64,000 nt of DNA from positions 1,240,001 to 1,304,000 of the forward strand of contig CAVNZM010000007.1 in NCBI GenBank assembly GCA_963693365.1, in the 5' to 3' direction. Position 1 is the first letter of the stretch, and each line of letters opens with the position of its first letter. The notes under the pieces were generated by a model, which saw only the letters and a program-made list of their open reading frames with translations, ran no database searches and had not been told where the DNA came from. The position numbers were made by a program, and so were the translations under genes. The stretch is from Amoebidium appalachense. Its lineage: Eukaryota; Ichthyosporea. Below, piece after piece: positions 14,683 to 62,176 of the stretch.

Positions 14683-15860
14683 TACATGTGACACAGATGC
14701 ACACAATCTATCTAAATCTCTCTTTCTCTCGCTCGCACGCTTTGATAACGATAAAAAATCGTCACACCATTGCCCTCACGCGTACCTTTAAACACAAATG
14801 GAATCCAGTCCGAAAGTTCGGGACAAGTGGTGTATATAGCCCTCTTAAACAGGGACCACATATTTATCACAGATACACAGTTGATGTATTACAAAAGGAA
14901 CACCAATTCATCGTGTGCATGTAATTGTGGAGGCCCAATATCGCTTCGCCATGAAGCGGCTTTTTCATACGAAAAATAAATCAGGGCTCAGTGTCTTTTA
15001 AGTTTTGTCACACTATTATAAATGGACGACCCTCAAATCGCATGTTTTTAGCACTAGTACTAGCAGCAGAGATGTGCAGAATGCTTCGATAATTATTGTT
15101 TGAATGCACTAATTATTGCACTGTGCATGCATGTTGGGCGTATAACATGTTGTATATGACATTGTGGCTGTGTGCACAATTTGAGCACACATTTGCTTTA
15201 GGTGAGGTGACTTCCTGTGTTTGTAGGTATTAGGTGAAAAGCACATTCGTGGATGCCAGAGGACGAACATATTCATAAACAAACGATGCTATGTCAGAAA
15301 AAGTTCCAAGACTTTCGTCATTCGATAAGCCAATACACGCAAGTGTTGGTGGGTAGTAGTGTGAGTGTGTGTATGTCCGTGTGCGTGCATGTTTTCGTGC
15401 ACATACATTTTCACAGTAAGGATGTTTTGCGCGTAGAGTTTTGTGAACAGGGTAAAGAGAAAGGCGAACAGACTCCTAGGGGGGAGGGGGGGGGGGGGGG
15501 TGATGTATGCGTTAGAGGGTTAGAAATATGGAGGAGACAACAAAGAGCAACAACAAAGCGTCACAAAGGTGGGAAATCCAAAATCAAACAATTTAAGCGT
15601 GCAGGCAGAAGACACTTGAACAGAGCCCATCATCAGGGGGGTTCCTGTGCCTCCACAAAAGCATGGGTTTCGACTCTTTAACCTCTCGCGCGTGGTTCCC
15701 AACCCATGCTTTGTTTCAACAGCAATAGGCGAGTCCAGGGGGGGGGGGGAGGGGGGGGGGAGAAAGGGCAAAAGGGGGAAAGGGAGCGACAAGGGGAGGG
15801 AGGCAGAAGGGAAGGACATGCAAGAGGATTTTGTTGCGAGGAGCGAAGGAAAAGGGGAGA
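13435..15860. other. Intergenic region between syntenin-like and Slingshot genes
   Basis: About 2.4 kb, mostly unique sequence with low simple-repeat content apart from a CA array near 14632-14680 and a G-rich stretch near 15740-15800. CCAAT or ATTGG pentamers occur near 14244, 14310 and 14345, upstream of the syntenin-like start. Several open frames of up to 177 codons are present but show no splice signals, bias or family resemblance; I see no gene. Confidence 0.5.
15595..15740 (+). repeat. Partial copy of dispersed SINE-like repeat
   Basis: Contains AGAGCCCATCATCAGGGGGG and TTTCGACTCTTTAACC, matching the 3' half of the copy at 45556-45790 (AGAGCCCATCCTCAGGGAGG, TTTCGACCCCTTAGCC). The 5' half is missing. 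Confidence 0.45.
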
Positions 15861-24149
<8,289 letters not shown>

Positions 24150-25397
24150 CAGGATGATTGGACGCAGGGTGAATAGCTAGCCGTAGCTTTAGGACTTGAA
24201 AAATTGTGTGACTTCAAGAGGGGGCATTACAAAAGAAGGGGCAGCTTGCCTAACAAACTAAGCCCAATAAAACTAGTGATGCATTTCAGAAACTACTCAA
24301 CCATGACAGCTAGAAAAACACTCAGAAAAACCAACAAATACGCAGCTGCTAGCATGAATCTGGCCAAGTAACCGAGCTTGCTATAAACATCAGCATTAAC
24401 AGCGATGTTTGGGGCTCATTTTCCCTTCGTTGATATGAGTGGGTGTTTTTGTAAGCTCAGTGAGGGACTGCGTTGATGCGTGAGACTGGAATCACCGTCA
24501 TCAGACCCCACTTCTAGGAAGACATATTTCCAGAATTACAACACTTTACGGATATTGGAATGGAATATGTGTACTTTTTGTGTTAGCATACAAGACGATC
24601 ATTGGCGTTGTGGTTAACGTTGCTTCAACTTGTTCAGTCGTTAGTAAATCAATATAAGCACATAAGAAACCGGTTTACCACGTATAGGATATATATTGAT
24701 ATAAAAACTATGATAATTTTCACTATTTTCGGGCAGTGGTTCTACAATTCGTCGGCTCAATTGGTGTAGGACTAAATGTGAAATTTGCATATTGGATGTG
24801 GGCTCATTTAAGTTTATGGGGTACCAATTTGAGCAGCTTCAAGCCGCGTCACAGTGGTTTGGTTTACACGGTCTATTCTTCAGAGAGTGGAGAGAAGGAG
24901 GTGTTGTGTACGTTACAAAGGTCACGGTAGCGCATTCATGTGTCTATTTATTGTGTAATTGCTATTTATATTAGTGTGTGAGGAAGCGGTGAGTGAGTAA
25001 AGGACCTAGCTTTATGTTACGAGACGCCATTCGCTGGCAAAGGCAGGAGTGGAAGTTGAGTGTGCTGTGGGCTGTCCGGATCCTTGTTGATAAGAACACG
25101 GATGCAAGCCTAGTGTAAAAAAGTATTGGCCGTATACACGAGTAATTGCTCATTTTCGACGATCTAGGGGCTTGTTAACGAGCCTTGTCACGGCTTCTAA
25201 GTTTATAAGATCTTGGCCCCAGCCAATTCCCAGAACCATTCTTTGAAATCGGCAATGCTATCACGTTTTAAACTATAAAGTGGTACGTGCGCTTGAGAAC
25301 AAGAAAATACTCAACGAAAGCGGCTTGTCGACTTTTTTTTGAAAACGGCGGAACCAAAGTCGGCCGTGGGACGACGCAGAAGTGAGGTGTGGAGAAA
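24150..25397. promoter_or_regulatory. Divergent intergenic region, Slingshot / DESI2
   Basis: The 1.25 kb between two start codons facing away from each other. It has almost no homopolymer or dinucleotide repeat, in sharp contrast to the introns on both sides, which suggests constraint or a nucleosome-free promoter region. GC content rises just before DESI2 (AACGGCGGAACC, GTCGGCCGTGGG). No clear TATA box. Confidence 0.5.
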
Positions 25398-30380
<4,983 letters not shown>

Positions 30381-31408
30381 TTGGGGATTTTCTGCATGAG
30401 TTTTCATGAATTTTCAATCTTTTGAACGTCATGTTATACCATCCCCCCTTCCCCCCGTTTTTTTTTTTTTCTTTTGTGAAGTTTTGTGCTTTGTCTATTG
30501 ATGTCTTCTTTCCGACCCTCTAATGCATACCTCCCCCCCCCTCCCCCCCCCCCCCCCTCCCCCCCCCACCCCCCCCCTCCCCCCCTCCCCCCCCCCCCCC
30601 CCCCTCCGCCCTTCCCAGTCCGCTTCCACCCCGCCTGCACCCCTCTTTTTCGTTCTGCTTGCTTGTGTTTCATGTTAGTGTTGCCACAGGCCGTTTTATT
30701 TGTAGGCTAAGAATGAAATGGGTGTGAAGTTGTTTGTATGTGACGAATGGTATGTTTGATGTTTAGTTCATTAAGTAGCTTGTGCAAAATCATAGTGGTT
30801 CGCCTTTTAGCTTCCGTATATAGGATAGCAGGGATGGTGTGAAATTTCGTTTTCGGTTGCTCTGGTGCTTTACGTGCCCGGACCTTGCGCCTTTTCGACT
30901 TTGCAGAGTTGCTATTTATGGTTAATCGGATTGGATCGGATTCGATTTGAACCAATAATACGTATGCACATGTATGGAATGTATGGTTTTGTTTGGTCAT
31001 GTCCAAGGAAGGAAAGATAGAAGCAGATATTCCTAGCACATATGAATGAATGTTCGTGTACAACATATCTCGCTTCCGAAGATATATGCCTGAATTGTTA
31101 GTGGTATGTTCTATGTTTGCATAAATGCCATTGGGGAGGTCTGCCACTTAAGTCTTGGACAGTAATATATGGCATGTTGCATGTCGTATACGGATCACAA
31201 GATCACCCGGATACATGCACGGTCGTGTGAATAAATCCGGTCTTAGGAGATCGTGCACACACTCAGCTGTCACAATGAAAGAGAAATTTAATAAAAGGCA
31301 GGAAAAAATCAGGCGGTCGTGATCTTAAGCTTAAGGCGCCCAGTTTTCACCTTCAATCTGCGGTGTATCGATTTTTTTAAGGTGGGGGTGGGGTGGGTGT
31401 GGATGTTG

Positions 31409-31429
31409 GGGGTTTTTTTTTTTTTTTTT

Positions 31430-31484
<55 letters not shown>
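31409..31484. repeat. Poly-T then poly-G composite tract
   Basis: About 25 T followed directly by about 45 G (C-tract then A-tract on the minus strand). One of several composites with this order. Confidence 0.85.
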
Positions 31485-31487
<3 letters not shown>

Positions 31488-32305
31488 TGACATACGGTGT
31501 GTAGATGTGTACAGCCACACATGTGGACATGACCGAAATTCCAAATTTACGGGAGTATTGATTTACATGTACGGAAGTTCAAAAAACGTTGATCATTATC
31601 TACCCCCCCCCCCCCCCCCCCCCCCCCCCTCTCTCCTTCCCCCCGCTTATTTACCGGGGGCCCCGGGATCTCGCTCTCTGCAGCTGTAGCATGCTATTTC
31701 ACAATCGACCAACGAATAACAGCATGGAGTGTGACATATGTCTGCCCATTGGCAAATCCGACATCGTTCTTTTATTATCTTGTTGGCAACATTCATGGGC
31801 CGCTGAACCTGATGTTGTCTTATGTTGCTCCTAAAATAGTACTAATAATAGCTAAATTTGTTGATTCGGTTCAAATCGTCTGTGACATGGGCAATCCTGG
31901 AAAAATCTCGAAGGTGCATATGAAATTCATCGGCAATGAGTTCACACCCAACCATTCATACCTTCAGAATTTTAAGGGTTCATCATGCATGGGCAAGAAT
32001 TTGACTAGCGTCTTATAATGTAATCTAAGCATATTTCGCTCCACTACTTGATAAGACATTACATACATACCACTAGTAATATTAGCAACTGTTTATACAC
32101 ACACGTAATAGGACTATTTAAAACCACCATGTAACACATTTAATTTATAAACAAATCCGGTAAGAACATTCAGCTAACATCCATTCGGTACATCTCTCAC
32201 CAACAGAAACGACAAAACATGAAACATCTCCGAACAAACACTTCTTTCGCCAAGAACTTGTGGCATGCTGATTAAGAAGTAACCAACTCGTATCAGTTCG
32301 TGTTG

Positions 32306-32445
32306 ATCCCAACCCACCAACACAAATATTCTGCAGTTTCCCGATGTATTTTGTGTTTTGAAGTGTGTGTGACCCAATCATCAAAACTGGCACCCTCACC
32401 AAACACCCCATGTTGCCTGTCAATGCGGCGTGACTCAATCTGTTC
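32306..32445 (-). CDS. Possible terminal coding exon (XPC or neighbour), unplaced
   Basis: On the minus strand a branch-like GACTAATA is followed by the acceptor CTTGTGAACAG and an open frame starting IESRRIDRQHGVFGEG and ending in a TGA about 45 codons on. The overlapping frame is open even longer. It follows XPC in the right order, but its phase (0) does not fit the last sure XPC exon (phase 1). It may be an exon reached through another small exon, or untranslated sequence. Confidence 0.2.
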
Positions 32446-32485
32446 ACAAGCATCCCGTATTAGTCATACCCATTCGACCCCCTCC

Positions 32486-32520
<35 letters not shown>

Positions 32521-32750
32521 TTCCCCCCCCCCCCCCCCCCCCCCCCCCCCGGGGCCTGCCCGACCGCCCGACCTGGCACCTTCCCACAGCCTGCTCCAAA
32601 GATAAACATGCACACTGGCACGTAGGGGCCCACTTGCACAGCCCAACATACATACCCACACATCCCAACATACATACCCAAACATCCCAACATAGATGCT
32701 CACAATCCTAACACACATGCACACATATCCATACAGACATGTCTACGCCG

Positions 32751-32789
<39 letters not shown>

Positions 32790-32934
32790 GGAGGACTACG
32801 AGGCAGACGAGGATAGTAGGGGAAACTCAACCTCCTTTAGGTAAATGGGGAGTGGCCATGTGTGTGTTTGTGTGCTTGGGACTGTGTGTGTGTGTAAGGG
32901 GGGGTTGGGGGGTTTGGGGGGGGGGGGGGGCTAC

Positions 32935-51054
<18,120 letters not shown>

Positions 51055-51563
51055 GTTTACATCAGAAGTGAAAGCAGCCACACCATGTGTTCGCGAAACA
51101 AGTGTTTGTAAATGCAACTTATAAGAATGCCTTGCTTATTTAATGCCCTGCAAGCTAATATCTCAGTACTGAAGTATCTACGACCATCTGCTTTCAGTCT
51201 GCTTACTTATCTATCTTTTCTATGTGTACCACCTTGTAGTTTGTCTCTCTCCTACAATAGTGTCAAGTTGACTCCTTTGCGCGCCATTTTCGCGCCAAAA
51301 TTGCGATATGGCTATTAATCGTCATAACGGATTGGATGAAAATATAGGTAGCCAATCATATGTGACCGGCTCACAGTTTGCCACATTTGATTGGAAGTGA
51401 ATGCCCCAATCACCGCCTTGCAACTGAGGAACATATGTCACATCCAGCCACAAAACCAAGCCGAGCTCATTAACTCAAGAGTTTTTTCCATGTTTTTTCC
51501 CTAACATTTTGAGGGCATCATCTCGTTAAGAAGGTGTTGGTAATTTTACTTTCTAGCGTAAAG
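51055..51563. promoter_or_regulatory. Bidirectional promoter region, XPC / AIG2-like
   Basis: The 509 bases between the divergent start codons of XPC and the AIG2-like gene, without simple repeats. TTTCGCGCCAAA at 51288-51299 fits the palindromic E2F consensus TTTSGCGCSAAA, with a second E2F-like TTTGCGCGCC starting at about 51277. Four CCAAT/ATTGG pentamers lie at 51331-51335, 51352-51356, about 51390-51394 and 51406-51410. E2F and NF-Y usage is inferred from motif matches alone. Confidence 0.55.
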
Positions 51564-54437
<2,874 letters not shown>

Positions 54438-55010
54438 CTGATGTAGATTTGTTAAGGTGTGCATAGGGTTACGGTAATGCTAAGCTGTAGAAAATGATAT
54501 AACTCGTGTATATAGTTGTACACATGCGACCATTTACATGTTAAAATCGAAATAGAAGCAGGAATATGCATGGTATATGATTAACATGTTAATGCATGGT
54601 AACCTGCTAAATGCATGATGTGTGATAACTTGGGCTGTGCTTTCTTCTTGTGCTTTTTTTTTTTTCCTGCCCTGCTCTTATGCGTGTGATAATGCTGTAG
54701 GCAGAGGCCATATGCTGGCCAGATGGCAACTAAATAAATTTCGTGTGCGATGCTATAAAACATGCCAATGAGTATGTGCACATTGACTTGTGCGTGCCAC
54801 CCTCATGTGACATTGTCTGGGATTGGTACTGCAGGTCCACGCTCCCAAATTGTGCAGACGCAGCAGCCTACATACACGCTTGCAACATGTGACATTGACT
54901 TTGTATCTTCGTGTGTATACGTATCTGTGATAATACTTAAAGTGCATGACGCTGCCAGATCGTGGATTTCAAAACGAATGGGTTTTTAAAGTTGTGCACA
55001 TCATGATTGA
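54438..55010. other. 3' flank of the AIG2-like gene
   Basis: Unique AT-leaning sequence containing the probable polyadenylation signal at 54733-54738. No further coding sequence recognised. Confidence 0.5.
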
Positions 55011-55039
55011 GTATTGAAGCTGGACCTACCCGAACGAGA

Positions 55040-55325
<286 letters not shown>

Positions 55326-57417
55326 CACGGTTTGTGCGTGTGCCTATGTGTGACTGTGTGCGTGTGTGCATGTGTGCATTGGTGTGTGCCCCTGTGTGTG
55401 ACTGTGCGGCGGCGCACACGCGCACGTGTGTATACATGCGGGCGCCGTGTGTACGTGCATGTTTGCATAAGAGCGGCGAGGAGGGATGAGGGCGGGGGTG
55501 GGGGTAACAATCCCCCTCGCCCCCCTCCCCCCCCTCCGCCAAAAAATAAAGAAGAAGAAGAAGAAGAAGATAAGATACTTGAATATCACTGCTAAGCCTT
55601 GTATTATCTGACGGATTTTAATTCATTGCAGTGGAAACTTACTTTGTAACATGCCAGGCAATAGCATGGCAGTTCTTTCCAACTTTTTCGGGTGACCGAT
55701 GAAGAGAGGGGGGGGGAGGGGAGGGGGAATGCGGAGGGGAGAGGGAGAAAGAGGAGGGGCGGGGGGAGGGTGGGGGGAGGGGGAGGAGAGGAGGGAGTGG
55801 AGGGGGAAGGGAGGAGGAGGGAAGGAGGATTATGGGGAGGCACCTGTGTCTGCAACGACTTACAAAATAGCAAAAATGTGGTCACTCCCCAAAGCCAACT
55901 TGTGACCCTGTGCACTAATAGCAATCTAGCCCACGTGCTCAAAATGATCACCGAGTCACTCGGGCCCCACAGTAGAATCTTTTCCCACAATCACATACTC
56001 CCAACTGCATTGCAAACATGGATAGGCTCAGCAGGTGCCCCGGTCAGATGGGCAACCAATTTCCATCACATGCACTGCTGCTGAAATCCTTGCAGCAAAG
56101 CCTTATTTCGTCAGTGGCCCCTCTCTAATATTGCTGAAGCTCGCAGATGAAAAACCCATCCCCCCTCCCCCCCCCCCTCCCCGTCCCCCCCCCCCCAAAA
56201 AAAGGCATTTATAGGCTTCTTTAGCAACCTCGTTTTTGGGTAACACGGTTGCCCCTTTTTTATTGCTGAATTTCTGAATATCGAAACTTGAAGTCTGTCA
56301 AAAAGTCTCCTCCCACACCCCTCCCTCCCCTGCCCCCCTCCCCTCCGGACCTCCCCCCCCCCCCCCCTCCCCCCCCTTCCCCCCCCCCCCCCCCCCCTGG
56401 TTTTTTTGCATGCCCCTTACTGCATTTAGGGTTCTAGAGAAGCAGATGGTACTGATATATGGAACAGTACGGACCTACTAAACTCAAACTGTTACACGGC
56501 GCAAGCAGGAAGCAAACAAGAAGCTCGAGCGACTCGCAATGCCCAGGGCAGAAAACAAGAAAAAGCTGGGGTTACGTGTTTGTATGTGGTGGTGGTGGTG
56601 CTTGCCCCCCCCCCCCCCCCCCCCTCTCCCCCACACTCACCCCCCCCCCCCCCCACCCCCTCCCACTCCCTCCAGCCCTCCGTCCCCCCCCCCCTCCCCC
56701 CTTTTCCCCCCCTCCCCCCCCCTCCCCCCCCCCCCCCCCCCCCCCCCGCCCATCCCCAACTCCCACCCCATCCCACCCTACCCCACCCCACCCGAAAACC
56801 AACGCAAACCGGAAAAAAAAAAATCCCTGCACTACAGTAACCTGGTCTTCTTTTTTTGGCTTTCTTAGTGCGCAAAAACTTCAAAGTTTAAGTTATAGGC
56901 TGTCACGGTCACCATAAAAATCAAATTCATTACATTTGGCCTTTTCAACGTTCACATTCCGTTATGGCTAAAACAGTATTATAGGAGGAAACGATACTCA
57001 TGATGGGAATTTGGAGCCAAGCACTGACCGGGTAAAGGCATGTGCATGGGTATGAGAGGGGAGGGGGGAGGGAGGGAGAGGGGGGGGGAGAGGCCCGTGT
57101 GGCCGCAAATTTCCAAAAAACACTGAAGTTGTGGTCCCCTCCCCATAATAACCAACCCGATGCCTTCATAGTATTCTGAACCACATGCTTGAAATGAGCA
57201 CCGATTTACGTCAGGGCCACATAGGTTCATTTCCCCCAATCACATTTACCTACTTGTGGTGAACATGTTTAGCCGGCAGGTGCCCCGACTCGATGATCAG
57301 ATGGGCGACCGATTTATAGAACATTCAATGCTGCTGATATGTTACAGCAGTATAGCCATTTCTTGCATTAACAACGTGGTTTCCCCTTTTTGATTGCTAA
57401 ACACTGCAGTTTGAACA

Positions 57418-57452
<35 letters not shown>

Positions 57453-57639
57453 ACCACCACCTTTCTCCACCAGGTTTATAAGCTCCTTGAAGAGGTGGTA
57501 CATGGGCCTAAATTCCAACTGTTACGGGGCGAAAAAATGAATAAAAAAAAAGGCTGCAGTCACTGTGAGTGCTGCAACTTGCACGGGGCAGAATAAACAA
57601 ATCCTGGTGTTTGTGTCAATGTGTGGTGGTGGCGGTGGT

Positions 57640-57783
<144 letters not shown>

Positions 57784-58879
57784 CGTGTGTGTGTGTGTGT
57801 GTGTGCGTGCCGTGTGTGCACGTGTGTGTGTGTGTATCACACAGTGTGTATGTGTATGTGTGCACGGCCGCGCGCGCGCGTGAGTGTGTGCATGTGCATG
57901 TGCACGTTTCAAGGGTCGCCAGAGGGGAAATGAGTGTGGGGGTGGGGGGTAAATATCCCCTCCATGCCCCCCCTCTCTCTCCCCCCCCCTCCTCCCCCCC
58001 CCCCCCCCCCCTAAAAAAAGAAGGAAAGAAAGAAAAGAAGAAAAAAAAATTAAATATCACTGTTAAGACCCTGTCTTATCTGTGGAATTTCAATTCACCG
58101 CAGTGCCATACATAATTTGTCACGTGCCAGCCAATAGCATGGTATTTCTTTCCAATGTTTTCGGATGGCCGGTGAAGAGGGGGTGGTGGGGGGTGGGGGG
58201 AGAAGGAGAGGGAGGGGGGAAAGGAGGGGGAAGGAGAGGGAAACCGGGGGGGGGGGGGGAGAGAGAGAGAGAGAGGCAGAAGGGGGGGGGGGGGGAGAAG
58301 GACGGGCCCCGTGGGGGAGGAGGAGGGAGGGGGGGGGGGGGAGGCGCCTGTGTCTGCAACGACTTACAAAACAGCAAAAAGGTGGCCAATTCCCATAGCC
58401 AAGTTGTGACCCTATGCCCTTATGTTATTTTGGCCCACCTGCTTAAAATGATCACCGCGTCACCCGGGCCTCACAGTAAAATCATTTCCACAATTGCGTT
58501 CTCCCAGTGCAGTGAACATTAATAGTCGGCAGGCACCTCGGCCAGATGGGCAACCAATTTCTACCACATGCACTGCTGCTGAAACTATTGAGGGGGCAAG
58601 TGCCCCTTTCGAATATTGCTGAAGCTCGCAGTATGAAACAGCCCCCCCCCCCACCTCCCAAAGGCATTTAAAGGCTTCTTGGGGTGATGGTACTAATCAA
58701 TACCATATCAAACAGCACGGGACAAACTCCTGGAACTGTTCCAAAACCGAAACAGGAACCAACAAGAAGCTGTACCGGCACTGTGATAGCAGAAAACAAA
58801 AAAGTAGAAAACAGTAGAAAACTAAAAAGGGACCAAAACCAAAAAGCCCGGGGTCGTGCTTTTTTTGTGTGGCGGTGGT

Positions 58880-59016
58880 GTGTGTGTGTGTGTGTGTATG
58901 TGTATCTGTGTGTGCATGCAGCACGTGTACATGTGCACATGTACGCGTGGGTGTGTGTGCGCATGTGCGCGTGTGCGCGTGTATGTGCGAGGGTGCAACA
59001 TGTGCATGTGTGTGCG

Positions 59017-59112
<96 letters not shown>

Positions 59113-59133
59113 TGTGTGTATGTGTGTGCATGA

Positions 59134-59177
<44 letters not shown>

Positions 59178-59223
59178 GTGTGTGTTTGTGTGTGTATGTG
59201 TGTGTGTGTATGTGTGTGCATGA

Positions 59224-59278
<55 letters not shown>

Positions 59279-59315
59279 TGCGTGCGTGTGTGTATGTGTG
59301 TGTGTGTGTGCATGA

Positions 59316-59404
<89 letters not shown>
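58880..59404. repeat. GT array with GCATGAACAT interruptions
   Basis: About 500 bases. Three GTGTGCATGAACATGTGTG interruptions spaced about 90 bases apart show that segments of the array were themselves duplicated. Confidence 0.9.
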
Positions 59405-59406
<2 letters not shown>

Positions 59407-60042
59407 GAGGAGGGAGGGGAGAGGGAGGGGCTGAGGGGGGGGGGGGGGGGGGAGGGGAGGCACCTGTGCCTGCTAAATTTCTACGAAACAGCCCAGAAAG
59501 GGTCATGGCTGCCCTACAACTAAAACTAGGCCCTTGTAGTATTCTGGACCACCTGCTTGAAATGATCACCGAGTCACCCGGGTTCCATAGAATGATCCCA
59601 CAATCATAGTTACCCAATTGTGGTGAGCATGATTCCTAAGCAGGTGCCCTTTCAGATGGGCAGCAATATTCTAGGACATGCACTGCAGCTGAAATTGTTG
59701 CAGCAGTAGAGCCAGCCTTCGGACCTATAAGGTGGGGCCCCTTTTTTATTGCTAAAACTTGTATTTTGAAGAAAAATCCTCCCTCCTCTCCCACCTAAGC
59801 TTTCCGCCTTTCCCCACCACGTTTATAAGCTCCTTGAGGAGGTGGTACAACATGGGCCCAAATTTGTCACAGGGCAGAAACAGGAAGCAAACAAAAACTG
59901 CAGTAACTGCGAGTGATGCCATGCACAGGGCAGAACCACAACAAAAAAGCAGGGGATTTTGTCGTTTGTGTGGTGGTGGTGGTGGTGTGTGTGTGACACT
60001 GCCACGGATACTGTGTGTGTGTGTGTGCGCGTGCGCGCGTCC

Positions 60043-60136
<94 letters not shown>

Positions 60137-60671
60137 TGCGTGCGTGTGTGTGTGTGTGTTTGTGAGTGTGTGACACGTGTTTGTGTGTGTGACACTTTGT
60201 GCGTGTGTACCTGCTTGTGACTGGGGGCATGTGTGCATGTGAGCATTTTTTTATGCCTGTGTGTGTCTGTGCGCGTCCGCGCGCGTGCGCGTGTATGTGT
60301 GTTTTTGTGTGTGTGCATGCGCGTGTGGGCGCGTGCACGTGTGTGTGTTCGTGCATGTGCATGTGCACGTTCAAATGACGCCGGAGGGAGGAGGGTGGGC
60401 GGTGAGGGGTAACAATTCCCCCTCCCCCCCCCCCCCCCAAACACCCCCCCCCCCCCCCCCCCCCCCCCCAAAAAAAACACCCCCCACCCCCCCCCAAAAA
60501 AAGAAAAAAAGAAAAAAGGACAAAAAAAATCATTGAATAGATTATTACTGCTAGGACCCTTGATAATTGCCGAACTCCAAAACACCACAGCAATTTTTTT
60601 ACATGCCAGAGCTTGGTAATCGTAATTTGTTTTCAAATTTTTCGGATGGGTGATAAAGAGATTTGGGGGAG

Positions 60672-60705
<34 letters not shown>

Positions 60706-60710
<5 letters not shown>

Positions 60711-61216
60711 GAAATTTTTGCACAGGGAAATTTCTGCGCTGAAGTTTGTTGCAATAATTGAATTATCGTGTCTATGGGGTTTTAACTGGGTGTTCTCGTG
60801 CTCATTGGTCATGTTAGCATTTAAATATGAGTAACACGTTTCTTATAGCTGTTTTGTTTTGTTTCTAGCATTTTTTGGGCAACCAAAAAAGTCATGTCCT
60901 CCTAAAACCTCCCTAAACCCCCCGTTACGGCGTAAGGGGGGGGGGGGGGGGGGGGGGGGGGGGAGGGGGAGGGGGGGAGGGCAGGGGGAGGGGAGATATC
61001 AAGTGGAAGCTGGAGTCAACTTCGGCTCGATATTGATATCAATATAGAACTGATATCCTACAGAGAAACACATAACCATCAAGATAGGACAACTTTGTAT
61101 TCAGAAAAACATCACAGAGACAGAACACCATTCCGAGCATGGTTAGGTAGCCTCTTTCTATACAGTCTAGGGAGACGATTCAGTGCAAAAAATTCCCGGT
61201 GCAAAAATTTCCTGTG
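60706..61216. mobile_element. 511-bp element with 38-bp terminal inverted repeats
   Basis: The left end starts CACAGGAAATTTTTGCAC and continues to 60743. The right end (61179-61216) is its inverted copy; 34 of 38 positions match by eye and the outer 18 are perfect. The interior is AT-richer, holds a G-run and a perfect 16-bp palindrome at about 61031-61046, and has no coding capacity. It looks like a MITE. It lies between block F and block A of one array unit, making that unit about 550 bases longer than its neighbour. A target-site duplication is hidden by the flanking G-runs. Confidence 0.75.
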
Positions 61217-61875
61217 ACAGGGGGGGTGCAGGGGGAAAGGGACAAGGAGGGAGGGGGGGGGGGGTTGATTAGGCCTAGGGAGAAGGAGGGGAGGGTGAGC
61301 GGTGGAGGGGGAGGGGGGGGGGGGGGGGAGGAGGGGGGGGGGGGGGGAGAAGGGGGGGGGGGCGCGGGGGGAGGAGGGGGGGGGGGAGAGCGGTGATGGG
61401 GGGCCTCTGTGTCTGCAACGTTTTACAAAACAGCAAAAATGTGGTCACTCCCCATAGCCAAGCTGTGACCCTATGCCCTAATAGCATTCTGGCCCACCTG
61501 CTTGAATTGATCATCGAGTCACCCGAGTCACCACAGTAAAAACGTTTCCCACAATGGCATTCACCCATTCTCGTTACCCAATAACAGGCTCAGCAGGTTC
61601 CCCAGCCAGATGGGCAACCTGATTTCTATCACATGTAGTGCTGCTGACATTGATGCAGCACATGCAATGCTCTTCAGAGGGTGGCCCCTTTCAGATATTG
61701 CTGAAGCTGGCAATATTTAACAGCCCCCCCCCCCCCCCCCCCCCCCCCAACCCCTCCCCTCCCAAAGGCATTCATAGGCTTCTTGGGCGATGGTACTAAT
61801 AATGATTACGGAAGCAAACAAGAAGCTGCAATGGGTGCCGTGATGCCCAGGGCAGGAAAAGAGCTGAGGGTTGTC

Positions 61876-61927
<52 letters not shown>

Positions 61928-62145
61928 GATGTGTGCGTGTGTGTGAGTGTGTGTGCGTGGGCGTGTGTGTGCGCGTGCGTGTGCACGCGCGTGTGCATGC
62001 GTCTGTGTGTGCGTGTGAGCACTTGTGTGCGTGCGCGCGCGTGTGTGTGTGTATATCCGTGTTTGGAGGTTGCGGGATGGGGTGCCGTGGGGGCAGGGGG
62101 GGGGGGGGGGGGGGGAGCATCAATTACAATCCCTCCCCTTCCCCC

Positions 62146-62176
<31 letters not shown>

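Larger units (their letters stand above)
30381..32934. other. Convergent region between DESI2 and XPC 3' ends
   Basis: Holds DESI2 3' sequence, poly-C/poly-G blocks at about 30533-30606, 31409-31484, 31602-31630, 32480-32550 and 32751-32788, three head-to-tail copies of a CCCAACATACATACCCA-type unit at 32642-32696, and probably the unplaced XPC last exon. A 146-codon minus-strand open frame at 30707-31147 has no splice signals or recognisable domain and AT-rich codons; I do not call it a gene. Confidence 0.45.

Noticed and set aside
30707-31147. 146-codon minus-strand open frame with a basic patch
   Set aside because: No splice signals, no recognisable domain, AT-rich sequence between two convergent genes; probably chance.
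32145-32453. 102-codon minus-strand frame
   Set aside because: Overlaps another open frame after the same acceptor; neither fits the XPC phase, so it may be 3' untranslated sequence.
32796-32838. Candidate XPC last exon reading KEVEFPLLSSSAS then stop
   Set aside because: Acceptor is good but needs phase 0, while the preceding exon ends in phase 1.
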